Origin: Paenibacillus timonensis
GTDB lineage: Bacteria; Bacillota; Bacilli; Paenibacillales; Paenibacillaceae
Assembly: GCF_022427145.1 (NCBI RefSeq)
Contig: NZ_JAKSXN010000008.1
Span: forward strand, 43,984 to 107,983
DNA length: 64,000 nucleotides
Direction: 5' to 3'
Below the pieces are notes generated by a model, which was not told where the DNA came from, made no database searches, and saw only the letters and a list, made by a program, of their open reading frames with translations. Positions 44,496 to 52,479 of this stretch are shown here, piece by piece (position 1 is the first letter of the stretch; each line of letters starts with the position of its first letter). A program made the position numbers and the translations under genes.

Positions 44496-45581
44496 ATGGG
44501 GATCACTAAACGGCTTGCCGGAATTTTCAGGGCGGCCAAAGGTTTCGCCGGGCCGGCAACTCCCCGGGCTCGGAAAGAAGGATGGTTGGAACTGCTCGAA
44601 CAGCAAGGGCGCATCTTGGACATGATCGCGAAGGGGATAAAGCCGAAGCCCATCCTCCAGGAACTAGCCGGGTTTATCGAACGGCAAACCGATGCGCGAT
44701 GCGCCGTTTATTTGCCGGACCGCGAGAGAGGACCGGGTAAACTGCTATTAACCGCCGCATCCGGGTTGCCAAGGGAGTACGTCCGCCGCATCCAAGGAAT
44801 GGAATTGGCCCCGTTCATGGGAGTATGCGGCGCCGCGGCCGCTCAGCGGCGACTCGTTGTCGTGGCGGATGCCGGCCGTGATTCGCGTTGCCTGCACTAC
44901 TTCGATCTTCTCTTGGAGCATCCACAGTTGAGATCGTGTTGGGCATTTCCGATATTGGCATCGGACGGTAGCGTGGCCGCTGTTTTCGAGCTGCACCGCG
45001 AGATTCATGCTTCGCCGACACCCGATGCCTTGGAGCTGCTTAAAGTGGGAGGCCAGCTCCTGAGACTGGCGACTGAAGGGATGCAAATACGCGAGGAACT
45101 GCATCGGCGTCTTTACTATGATGAAATGACGGGGTTGCCCAACCGATCGTTTTTCCGGGAACGGCTGCAGCAGGCTTTCCGGCAGGGCGAGGGGAGTCCT
45201 CGCCCGTTCGTCGTCCTGTATTTTGAAATCTTAGGGTTGCAGGAGATTCAGGAACGGTTGGGCCAGGTGGCCGAAGATGATGGACTTAAACAGATTGCGG
45301 ATTTGCTGTCCGACGGATTGCCGGCTGCTGCCGTGCTATGCCGGATGGGAGAAAGCCGGTTTGCTGCGCTCGTGTGGGATATAGAGGAGAAAGCAGCAAC
45401 CATGCTTGGCCGCAGGCTGGCAATGGAGGTCGGATCAAGACCGTTCCCGCTCGATCCTGCATGCCGTCTGACTGCAGCCGTGGGGATCGGGTCGTTTTCC
45501 AAGCACGGGGAAGGGGTACTGCAGGCGGCTAAAGCCGATCTGTACAGGTCGAAGGATCCGAAGCATTGGGTTGGGGGATGA
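44496..45581 (+). CDS. GAF domain protein with degenerate GGDEF domain
   Basis: This 361-residue cytoplasmic protein has an N-terminal helix, a GAF domain (about 45-205, with DARCAVYLPD, GVCGAAAAQRRLVVVADAGRDSR and SCWAFPILASDGSVAAVFELH) and a C-terminal GGDEF-like domain (about 220-360) that starts with the usual YYDEMTGLPNRSFFRERL. The active-site loop reads RMGESRFAAL instead of RxGGDEFxxL, so cyclase activity is unlikely; GTP sensing or partner binding is more plausible. A longer reading from 44361 would overlap the CheY gene; AGGGTGGGG supports ATG 44496. Its stop overlaps the start of the next GGDEF gene. Confidence 0.8.
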   Translation: MGITKRLAGIFRAAKGFAGPATPRARKEGWLELLEQQGRILDMIAKGIKPKPILQELAGFIERQTDARCAVYLPDRERGPGKLLLTAASGLPREYVRRIQGMELAPFMGVCGAAAAQRRLVVVADAGRDSRCLHYFDLLLEHPQLRSCWAFPILASDGSVAAVFELHREIHASPTPDALELLKVGGQLLRLATEGMQIREELHRRLYYDEMTGLPNRSFFRERLQQAFRQGEGSPRPFVVLYFEILGLQEIQERLGQVAEDDGLKQIADLLSDGLPAAAVLCRMGESRFAALVWDIEEKAATMLGRRLAMEVGSRPFPLDPACRLTAAVGIGSFSKHGEGVLQAAKADLYRSKDPKHWVGG

Positions 45582-46456
45582 TCTCTATGGAAATCAAGGG
45601 CGGCGGTTTGGATTGGAATACGGTCGGAATTCCGACGGCCTTGGCTATATTAGCTTCGTTTTCCGTACTCGGCATTGCCGCCGTCATCGCCAAAACATCG
45701 CAGACCGACCGGAAAACGAGAGCTCTTATGCTTTGTGGCATTGCCTCGGCGATGGGCGTTGCGGTATGGGCGGCGCATGTGGCCGGGATGCTGCTGTATG
45801 CAAACGGAGGCGAACGGGATGCGATGAACGTTGACCTGTTGGCGGTTTACGGCGTGGCTGCGGCTTTGCTTCTCGTTTTCCTCTTCTCCTGGTTGACCCT
45901 GGTGGCTGATCGGAGATCGCTGGAGCAGATGGCATACCGGGATGCGCTCACGGGTTTGCCGAACAGGAACGAAATGAACCGCTTTTTTGATACCTGTCAA
46001 ATGCAGGAAACGTTAGGGTTGTTGTTACTGGATCTGGATCATTTTAAAACGGTAAATGACACGTTGGGTCACGATATGGGGGATTTGCTCGTTCAGGAGG
46101 TCGGAATCCGACTGCATCCCTTCGTGCGCGGAGGGCAGCGGGTATACCGCATCGGCGGCGACGAATTCGTGATGATCCTAGAGTCCTGTACCCGGGATCG
46201 GGCAGAGCGAATGGCCGAGGCCTTGCTGCGGACCCTTCAGCAAAAGATCCTGCTCGGAGAACGGGAATTTCTCGTAACGGGAAGCATCGGGATCCGGCTC
46301 GGGACGCCTGGCGATTCCGACCGCTCCATTCTTCTAAAGACGGCGGACCAGGCCATGTACCAGGCGAAAAAACTAGGGAAGAACCGTTATTTTATTTACG
46401 GTGACGACGCGGAACTTGCCTTGGAACGGGCCGAACGAAACACGCCGGCTTGCTGA
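45578..46456 (+). CDS. Membrane diguanylate cyclase with partial MHYT-like sensor
   Basis: This 292-residue protein has about three N-terminal membrane spans (about 15-120). Spans 1-2 with the segment ASAMGVAVWAAHVAGMLL look like one unit of an MHYT sensor, but the MHYT signature reads AHVA. The GGDEF domain (about 128-285) has an intact catalytic loop RIGGDEFVMI plus YRDALTGLPNR and LLLLDLDHFKTVND, and should make cyclic di-GMP from GTP. No RxxD inhibitory site is obvious before GGDEF. ATG 45578 overlaps the previous stop as ATGA; ATG 45587 is the alternative. The intact cyclase is translationally coupled to the degenerate one. Confidence 0.83.
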   Translation: MISMEIKGGGLDWNTVGIPTALAILASFSVLGIAAVIAKTSQTDRKTRALMLCGIASAMGVAVWAAHVAGMLLYANGGERDAMNVDLLAVYGVAAALLLVFLFSWLTLVADRRSLEQMAYRDALTGLPNRNEMNRFFDTCQMQETLGLLLLDLDHFKTVNDTLGHDMGDLLVQEVGIRLHPFVRGGQRVYRIGGDEFVMILESCTRDRAERMAEALLRTLQQKILLGEREFLVTGSIGIRLGTPGDSDRSILLKTADQAMYQAKKLGKNRYFIYGDDAELALERAERNTPAC

Positions 46457-46510
46457 ACGGCCGGTTCTGGCATACACTTTAAGGCAAAACCTCTTAAAGG
46501 ACGGATCGTT

Positions 46511-47809
46511 ATGCCAATACCCAAGGTGGTTGTCATCGGCAGCTTAAATATGGATATCGTGGTGGAGACGCGGCAAATTCCACAAATCGGGGAGACCCTT
46601 CTGGGCGACCGGGTCCGCTTCATCCCGGGGGGCAAAGGCGCGAACCAGGCGGTAGCCGCCGCCCGTTTGGGGGCGGTCACTTCGATGATCGGCGCGGTGG
46701 GGACGGATGCCTTCGGCGACGAGCTGTTGGCCGCCCTGCGCCGGGACGGCGTGGATGTCGGCGGCGTCAAACGGCTGTCCGATGCGGCCACGGGCGTCGC
46801 TTCGATCTATGTCGCCGATGGGGACAACAGCATCGTCGTTGTCCCCGGCGCCAACGACCGGGTAACGCCGGCGGATATCGACCGGCACGCGGACAAGCTG
46901 GAGCAGGCCGATATCGTGCTGCTCCAGCTGGAAATCCCAGTGGAAACGGTGCTCTACGCTGCGCGGACCGCCAAAACGCTGGGCAAGAAGGTGATCTTGA
47001 ACCCCGCTCCGGCTCGGGAACTTCCGCAGGAGCTGTACGGTTACATCGACTATCTGACGCCCAACCGCACCGAACTTGGGCGATACGCCGGGATGGAGTC
47101 GATCACGGGCAGCGATTTCCTCCAATCGGGGATGCGGCGGCTGAAGGACTTGGGCGCGACCCAGGTCGTGACAACACTGGGAGCCGCCGGATCGGCCTAT
47201 CTGGATGAGGCCGGGGAGGTTCGCACGGTAAAGGGGCATGCCGTCTCCGTCGTGGACACGACCGGGGCCGGCGACTGCTTCAACGCCGCGCTGGCGACGG
47301 CGCTTGCCCAAGGGGAGAGCCCGGAGGCAGCGGTACGCTTTGCATCGCTGGCCTCCGCGCTGGCCGTGACGAAGTTCGGCGCCCAGGCGGGCATGCCGAC
47401 GGCGGACGAAGTGCGGCTATTTGCGGCGGCCGGCTCGTCCCGGACGGCGCAAGAAGAGCGGATCCGCGTGAAACGGATTTACGAACACGCGGTTCCCGAG
47501 GACGGGTACCGCATTTTGGTCGATCGCTTGTGGCCGCGCGGGATGACCAAAGCGGATGCCGCGATCGACGAATGGATGAAGGGGATCGCGCCAAGCCCGG
47601 AGCTGCGCAAGCAATTCGCGCACCGGATGGAGCTTTATGCCGAGTTCAGCGCAAGCTATCTCCGGGAATTGAACGCCAACCCGGAGTGCGCCGTGCTGGC
47701 CGACCGCATCCGCGATCTCGCTCGGGAATGCCCGGTCACTTTGCTGTACGCCGCGAAGGACTCCGTGTATAATCACGCGAACGTGCTTCGGCGTTGGCTG
47801 ATGGAGTGA
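46511..47809 (+). CDS. rbsK: Ribokinase fused to a C-terminal DUF488 (YeaO-like) domain
   Basis: The 432-residue protein has a complete PfkB-family ribokinase (1-305): PGGKGANQA near residue 40, NPAPAREL, and the anion-hole/catalytic motif DTTGAGDCFNAAL with base Asp255. It would convert ribose to ribose-5-phosphate with ATP. A short linker (306-317) leads in the same frame into a full DUF488 domain (318-430) with IRVKRIYEHAVPEDGYRILVDRLWPRGM, RMELYAEFSASYLREL and VTLLYAAKD. Ribokinases are normally about 300 residues and DUF488 proteins about 115, each encoded alone. No rbs transporter is nearby. A terminator follows at once. Confidence 0.87.
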   Translation: MPIPKVVVIGSLNMDIVVETRQIPQIGETLLGDRVRFIPGGKGANQAVAAARLGAVTSMIGAVGTDAFGDELLAALRRDGVDVGGVKRLSDAATGVASIYVADGDNSIVVVPGANDRVTPADIDRHADKLEQADIVLLQLEIPVETVLYAARTAKTLGKKVILNPAPARELPQELYGYIDYLTPNRTELGRYAGMESITGSDFLQSGMRRLKDLGATQVVTTLGAAGSAYLDEAGEVRTVKGHAVSVVDTTGAGDCFNAALATALAQGESPEAAVRFASLASALAVTKFGAQAGMPTADEVRLFAAAGSSRTAQEERIRVKRIYEHAVPEDGYRILVDRLWPRGMTKADAAIDEWMKGIAPSPELRKQFAHRMELYAEFSASYLRELNANPECAVLADRIRDLARECPVTLLYAAKDSVYNHANVLRRWLME

Positions 47810-47814
47810 ATTTT

Positions 47815-47860
47815 AAAAAAAGCTGCTTCCTCGCTTGGGTAGCGACGAAGCAGCTTTTTT
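47815..47860 (+). terminator. Intrinsic terminator after the ribokinase fusion gene
   Basis: AAGCTGCTTC (47819-47828) pairs with GAAGCAGCTT (47847-47856), with an inner CGC/GCG, A-run before and T-run after; it could work in both directions. Confidence 0.85.
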
Positions 47861-47867
47861 CGCGTGA

Positions 47868-48054
47868 GGAAATGTTGTAAGAAGTACAACATTTCCATCG
47901 TCTACAACCCCCTCCAGACGAAAATGTTGTAATAAGTACAACATTTTATAGCCCTTGGGAGGGTAAGCCGCTGAGAATGTTGCACTTAATGCAACATTTT
48001 GCGGTTATGTCGCCGGTTCTTGCCCAAAATGTTGTACATTATACAACATTTTGG
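47868..48054. repeat. Spaced hairpin array D (AATGTTGTA / TACAACATT word), four units
   Basis: Four perfect inverted repeats, all with 5-base loops, lie at 47868-47896 (12-bp stem), 47921-47947 (11-bp), 47976-47998 (9-bp) and 48024-48054 (13-bp). Centres are 47882, 47934, 47987 and 48039, giving steps of 52, 53 and 52 bp. Arms are AATGTTGTA or AATGTTGCA with their complements. Unit 3 has compensated changes (GCA/TGC instead of GTA/TAC), so pairing is kept. The spacers are unrelated. No gene lies here. Confidence 0.8.
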
Positions 48055-48101
48055 AGCTCGGCGTCTGTTGTTGGCTTTCCAGCATTCGACTTTCCTTAAA
48101 T

Positions 48102-48644
48102 TCAGCTTTCCTGCAAATCCCGGAACCCTTTGTTGACCCCGTCTCCCGCGTAGATCACCGGACTCAGCTTGTCGATTTGCAGGCGTCCCTCCGCGTTCAA
48201 ATAATCTTTGGCCACGGAGCGGCTCACGATTTTACCTACAATGTTGGTCACGCCCGGGAATTGCTCGCTTTCGACGACTTCCACGACCCGGCAGGCGATC
48301 GAAATCGGGCACTCCCGGACGGCGGGGGCATGGACATGCTCCGAAGCTTCCGGCGTCAGGCCGGCTGCGGCGAATTTGCTGCCCTCCGCGCCGGAACGTG
48401 AACCGCAATAGCTGATCGACTCCTGCTGGGAGCGGTCCGGTACGTTCACCACGAAGTCGGTGCCTGCCTTGAGGTGCTGGGCGGCAAAGCCTTTACTGTT
48501 GAAGCCCAAAACGATCATGTCCTTGAGCGAATAAGAGGATGAGCTCGTCGTCACGTGCGCGACCCCGTCTTCATCGTAAAAGCTGGTTAGAATGACCGGG
48601 AAACCATAGTACATTTTTTCGTAATTGACCGCGATTTTCTCCAT
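48102..48644 (-). CDS. Flavin reductase-like FMN-binding protein
   Basis: This 180-residue protein has the split-barrel flavin reductase fold: YGFPVILTSFYDEDGVAHVTTSSSSYSLKDMIVLGFNSKGFAAQHLKAGTDF carries the FMN-binding threonine/serine strand, and DFVVNVPDRS follows. Members reduce flavin with NAD(P)H or act as FMN-dependent oxidoreductases. AGGAGG lies 9 bases before the ATG at 48644; the reading frame extends upstream without a ribosome binding site. It is transcribed alone, and its 3' end borders hairpin array D. Confidence 0.8.
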   Translation of the reverse strand: MEKIAVNYEKMYYGFPVILTSFYDEDGVAHVTTSSSSYSLKDMIVLGFNSKGFAAQHLKAGTDFVVNVPDRSQQESISYCGSRSGAEGSKFAAAGLTPEASEHVHAPAVRECPISIACRVVEVVESEQFPGVTNIVGKIVSRSVAKDYLNAEGRLQIDKLSPVIYAGDGVNKGFRDLQES

Positions 48645-48767
48645 GTTACGTCCTCCTGCATCCATCATTCTTGTCACTTGTCCATCTCTTTCGAAGGATA
48701 ACGCGGCCGAACGAGCGGCAAGGTGATTGCGGTCACAATTCACCGGTTCGGAGGCAAGGGGAGAGGA

Positions 48768-48796
48768 TTGACAACCCAAAAAGCGAGCGATATAGT
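48768..48796 (+). promoter_or_regulatory. Sigma-A promoter of the YesN-like regulator gene
   Basis: TTGACA (48768-48773) and TATAGT (48791-48796) are 17 bases apart. The leader to the start codon is about 85 bases. Confidence 0.75.
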
Positions 48797-48885
48797 AAGG
48801 GCACCCGAACCCAGGCATCCTCCCGATGCCCCAATGAAAGACTTTGGAACATCTACCCTAAGCCATCCGCAGGGAGTGAGAACCG

Positions 48886-51192
48886 ATGAATGTGCTGCAA
48901 ATGCTCCGCTCGCGCAAATACTTGCAGCGGATCATGCTCAGCTTTATGCCCGTTGTCGCCATGCTTGCCATTGCCTCCCTCGTCCTGAACTCCGTCGCGC
49001 GCGATAAGGTGCTGAGCCTGCAAAACGACGCCGACCGCAAACTGCTCACTCAACTCAACTACAATATCGAAAACATGAACGGCATCGTCAAAGATCTGGC
49101 GGTTTCGCTGTACAACGACGAAGAGATGATCGCGCTGAAGTCAGGCGGGGACTATAAACAGAGCATTTTGAAAATCGAACGGCTGAACAAAACGGTGGCT
49201 ACCTCTCCTTATCTGCACGCCATCGTCTTTTACAACGGCAAACAGAAACGTTTCTTCTCGTCCATCAACCACGGGATGGACAACGGACAGCTGTACGGCG
49301 CCTTGGAGAAAATCATGGCATCCGGCGGCGATTTGCCGAAGCTGCAGCTGTTGCCGCTCGACCTGGACGGCGGGAACGAGGGGATCGACGTGTTTGCTTT
49401 TTTCGTGTACGACGGGCTTACCCTAGGTTCCGTCAACGACGACGTGTTGATTCTGACGGTGAAGCCCGGTTGGATGCTGGATAATCTGAAAGCGCTTAAT
49501 CGGGTGGTCGACCGGGAAAACGACATGCTTTTCGTTACCGACGGCGAGGGCAGGCTGCTGATGTCCAACGACCGTTCGCTGCCCGCAGGACTCGATACAA
49601 AGGATATTCTCGGGCGCATCGCAGGTTCGGAACATTCGCTGGACTCGTTTATCTACGCGCAGGAAGGAAGCAAATACAAGGTCACCTTTTTAAGCAAAGC
49701 TTTAAACAATTGGCAAATTATCAGCCTTCAGGACTATGACGATGTGTCTGGCAGCGTCCGGCAGATGAGGTGGACGGAAATCGCGGTAACGCTGTCCGTG
49801 GCGCTCCTGGCCGTCCTGTTGTCGGTGTTCTTCGCAATGCGGCTGTATAAACCGGTCGGCCATCTGCTTACGCTGGTTCCTCCGGGAGGACTTCCGGCGG
49901 CGCACGCCAAGGATGAGCTGTCGCTTATCGCGGACAACGTGGCGGAAATGCTGGGTAAACTCAAGGGGCTGGAGCAGGAACGGGCTTCGCAATGGAACAT
50001 CGCGAAGTTGTATCACCTGCGCAGCTTGATCAGTCTGAGCGAAAGCCTCGAGGAGCCGGCCTTCTTAAAGCTTAAAGCGCAATACGGCATCGACATCGCG
50101 TATCCGTCGCCGCTTCGGCTGGCGCTGGTGCAGATCGACGATGCCCGGGAATTGGCCAAACAGCAAGGCTCCGGGGCGGAGTCGCTGCTCTACTTCGCCG
50201 TCGCCAATATCGGCCAGGAGCTGCTGGGGAACGGAGGTTCCTGCGAAGCGGCAGATATGAAGAGCGGTCACCTCGTCTTCATCGTCGGCGGCGAGCCGGA
50301 AGCGCTGGAGAAGCTGGGAGACCGCTTCGGCGAACTGCAAAACACGATCCTTCGCTACTACCGGATCACCTTTACGGTAACATTAAGCGGAGTGTTCGAG
50401 GATTACCGCCGGCTGACGGAGCATTATAATCTGGCGGTGCGGCGCTCCAACTACCGCATGATTTTCGGTAAAGGAGCGATTCTTGAACCGGACCGGCTGC
50501 ACGCCAACGAAACGAACGAGGCCTTTCGCGTTCCGCAGGAGCTGGAACGGCGGCTGACGGAAGGGCTGAAAAGCGGGGATCCGGAAGAAGCGGAGCTGGC
50601 GATCCGCAGCTGGATCCGGCTTCTGGGCGGGTTCAGTTTCGAGAATATGTACTCTGGCCTGCTTCATTTGACGGTAGCGCTAAGCAATACGCTTGGAGAA
50701 ATGAACCATCACAACGCCAATCCGGTGTCGGTGAACCTGCAAGCCATCAACCGGCGCATTCTGGAGCAGGAAACGCTGGACGAAATCGAGGCCGTGCTCC
50801 TGGAGGTCGTGCGGGAGGTGCTGGAACAACGCCGCAGCGGACGCGAGAACAAAAACCGGCTGCTGGCCGATACCGTCAAGGAAATCATCGATAAGCATTA
50901 CGCGGATCCCGACCTGAACGTGCAGAGGATCGCCGACATGTTGAAGTTGAGCTCCGTTCATCTGGGCCAGGTGTACAAAGCGGAGGAAGGGTTGTCGGTG
51001 GTCGACCGGATCAACGAAGTCCGCCTCGCCCAAGCTCGTCTGTATTTGGAGCAGCAGCAGTTGACCGTGGCGGAAATCATGGAGAAAGTCGGCTTTGGCA
51101 ACGAAAGCTATTTCTATCGGCTGTTCAAGCGACGTTACGGGGCAACGCCGAAGGAATACCGCCTCAAAGCGGCCATTGACCGCAATACTTGA
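48886..51192 (+). CDS. Membrane-bound AraC-family regulator (YesN/YtdP-like)
   Basis: This 768-residue protein has a membrane span at about 14-38, an extracytoplasmic Cache-like sensor region (about 40-300), a second span (about 305-328), a cytoplasmic linker of about 330 residues with a degenerate GGDEF-like pattern, and a C-terminal AraC HTH (about 665-765) with LNVQRIADMLKLSSVHLGQVYKAEEGLSVVDRINEVRL and LTVAEIMEKVGFGNESYFYRLFKRRYGATPKEYR. Such proteins sense an extracellular sugar signal and activate the neighbouring importer genes. Directly downstream are an LplABC-type importer and two large carbohydrate enzymes. It has its own sigma-A promoter and is closed by a terminator. Confidence 0.88.
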   Translation: MNVLQMLRSRKYLQRIMLSFMPVVAMLAIASLVLNSVARDKVLSLQNDADRKLLTQLNYNIENMNGIVKDLAVSLYNDEEMIALKSGGDYKQSILKIERLNKTVATSPYLHAIVFYNGKQKRFFSSINHGMDNGQLYGALEKIMASGGDLPKLQLLPLDLDGGNEGIDVFAFFVYDGLTLGSVNDDVLILTVKPGWMLDNLKALNRVVDRENDMLFVTDGEGRLLMSNDRSLPAGLDTKDILGRIAGSEHSLDSFIYAQEGSKYKVTFLSKALNNWQIISLQDYDDVSGSVRQMRWTEIAVTLSVALLAVLLSVFFAMRLYKPVGHLLTLVPPGGLPAAHAKDELSLIADNVAEMLGKLKGLEQERASQWNIAKLYHLRSLISLSESLEEPAFLKLKAQYGIDIAYPSPLRLALVQIDDARELAKQQGSGAESLLYFAVANIGQELLGNGGSCEAADMKSGHLVFIVGGEPEALEKLGDRFGELQNTILRYYRITFTVTLSGVFEDYRRLTEHYNLAVRRSNYRMIFGKGAILEPDRLHANETNEAFRVPQELERRLTEGLKSGDPEEAELAIRSWIRLLGGFSFENMYSGLLHLTVALSNTLGEMNHHNANPVSVNLQAINRRILEQETLDEIEAVLLEVVREVLEQRRSGRENKNRLLADTVKEIIDKHYADPDLNVQRIADMLKLSSVHLGQVYKAEEGLSVVDRINEVRLAQARLYLEQQQLTVAEIMEKVGFGNESYFYRLFKRRYGATPKEYRLKAAIDRNT

Positions 51193-51222
51193 ACCCCATC
51201 CAAGAACCCGTCTTCACCTTGG

Positions 51223-51256
51223 ACCCGCAGCGGAGCCTACCGCTTGCGGGTTTTTT
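51223..51256 (+). terminator. Terminator after the YesN-like gene
   Basis: ACCCGCAGCGG pairs with CCGCTTGCGGGT (one mismatch), followed by a run of T. Confidence 0.8.
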
Positions 51257-51283
51257 GCGTTCGTGCAAGCGGGGGAGCCGCCC

Positions 51284-51343
51284 CGGTACAGTTATCCGAA
51301 ATTGTTACAGCCCGCCCGTACAGCAATCTTGAAATTGTACAGT
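51284..51343 (+). promoter_or_regulatory. Direct repeats, probable AraC-type operator of the LplABC-like operon
   Basis: Two tandem copies of about 27 bases carry GTACAG (51286 and 51318) and GAAATTG (51298 and 51331). The offset is 32-33 bp, three helical turns, as expected for two AraC-type binding sites in the same orientation. They lie about 95 bases before the permease gene. No consensus promoter follows, consistent with activator dependence. Confidence 0.55.
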
Positions 51344-51438
51344 AACGAAGAAACCACGGTCTGCGCTATCGTTAGACGTGCAAAGCCTGATCGCAGGCCA
51401 GCCGCAAAGCGCAAGGCACATAAGGAAGGAGCTTGGCT

Positions 51439-52464
51439 ATGTTGAATCGAGTTTCATGGGCGGACGACGCGGAGACGGCCCGAAAGCCGGAGACGGGGGG
51501 ACGGAAGGCACAGCCGAATATCCCGCCGGAAACGCGCAGGGAAAAATCGAAAATCCGGAGAGAACTTCGCCATTTCCGGAATAACCGGGAGCTGTTTCTG
51601 CTGTCGCTGCCGGGAATCCTGTACAAATTAATCTTTGCCTATATTCCGATGATCGGGCTGATTATCGCCTTTAAAAATTACAGGTACGATCTCGGTATGT
51701 TCGGCAGCAAATGGGTAGGCCTGGACAATTTTCGTTATCTGTTCTCCACCGATGCGGCCTGGCGGATCACGCGCAACACGGTGCTGTACAACGCCGCCTA
51801 TATTTTGACCACGGCGGCCGCGGCGTTGCTGCTGGCGATCCTGCTGAACGAAGTGAAGGCAAAATGGAGCAAATATTATCAGACGGCCTTGTTTCTGCCT
51901 TACTTTTTATCCTGGGTGCTGGTGGGTTACGTGGCCTACGCGTTCTTAAACCACTCGGACGGATTCATCAATCGCACGTTGCAGGCGTTCGGCATGGATC
52001 CGGTCAGCTGGTACCAAAATCCCGGACCGTGGCCGGTGATCCTGATTCTGGTTCAACTATGGAAAGCGATCGGATTCAATACGCTGATCTATTTTGCCGG
52101 CATCATCGGCATCAACGGCGAGTACTATGAGGCGGCGCGGATCGACGGGGCGACGAAACGGCAAATGGCCATGAAAATCACCGTTCCGCTGCTGGCTCCG
52201 CTCGTCATCATCATGCTGATCTTATCCATCGGCAACATGTTCCGCGGGGATTTCGGGCTGCATTACTTCATTCCGAACAATTCCGGATTTCTCTACGGCT
52301 CCACGGACGTGATCGATACTTATGTGTACCGGGCGCTGCGCGAGATCGGCAACGTGAGCATGTCCGCGGCGACGGGATTTTATCAATCGGTGGTCGGGTT
52401 CATTCTGGTGCTGCTTGCGAACGGCATCGTGCGCAAAATCAATCCGGACCATTCGCTGTGGTAA
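51439..52464 (+). CDS. ABC polysaccharide transporter permease, LplB/YtcP-partner type
   Basis: This 341-residue permease has a charged cytoplasmic N-terminus (about 45 residues) and six predicted spans. FKNYRYDLGMFGSKWVGLDNFRYLF is typical of the LplB family, and the coupling loop reads YEAARIDGATKRQMAMKITVPLLAP. LplB-type importers carry oligosaccharides such as rhamnogalacturonan fragments. AAGGAG at 51426-51431 selects ATG 51439 over TTG 51433. It is the first gene of an operon downstream of the direct-repeat operator. Confidence 0.9.
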   Translation: MLNRVSWADDAETARKPETGGRKAQPNIPPETRREKSKIRRELRHFRNNRELFLLSLPGILYKLIFAYIPMIGLIIAFKNYRYDLGMFGSKWVGLDNFRYLFSTDAAWRITRNTVLYNAAYILTTAAAALLLAILLNEVKAKWSKYYQTALFLPYFLSWVLVGYVAYAFLNHSDGFINRTLQAFGMDPVSWYQNPGPWPVILILVQLWKAIGFNTLIYFAGIIGINGEYYEAARIDGATKRQMAMKITVPLLAPLVIIMLILSIGNMFRGDFGLHYFIPNNSGFLYGSTDVIDTYVYRALREIGNVSMSAATGFYQSVVGFILVLLANGIVRKINPDHSLW

Positions 52465-52479
52465 GGAGGAGGAACGGCT

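Noticed and set aside
47868..48054. CRISPR array
   Set aside because: Units are regularly spaced, but the repeated part is a short variable hairpin, not an identical 24-37 bp repeat, and no cas genes are present.
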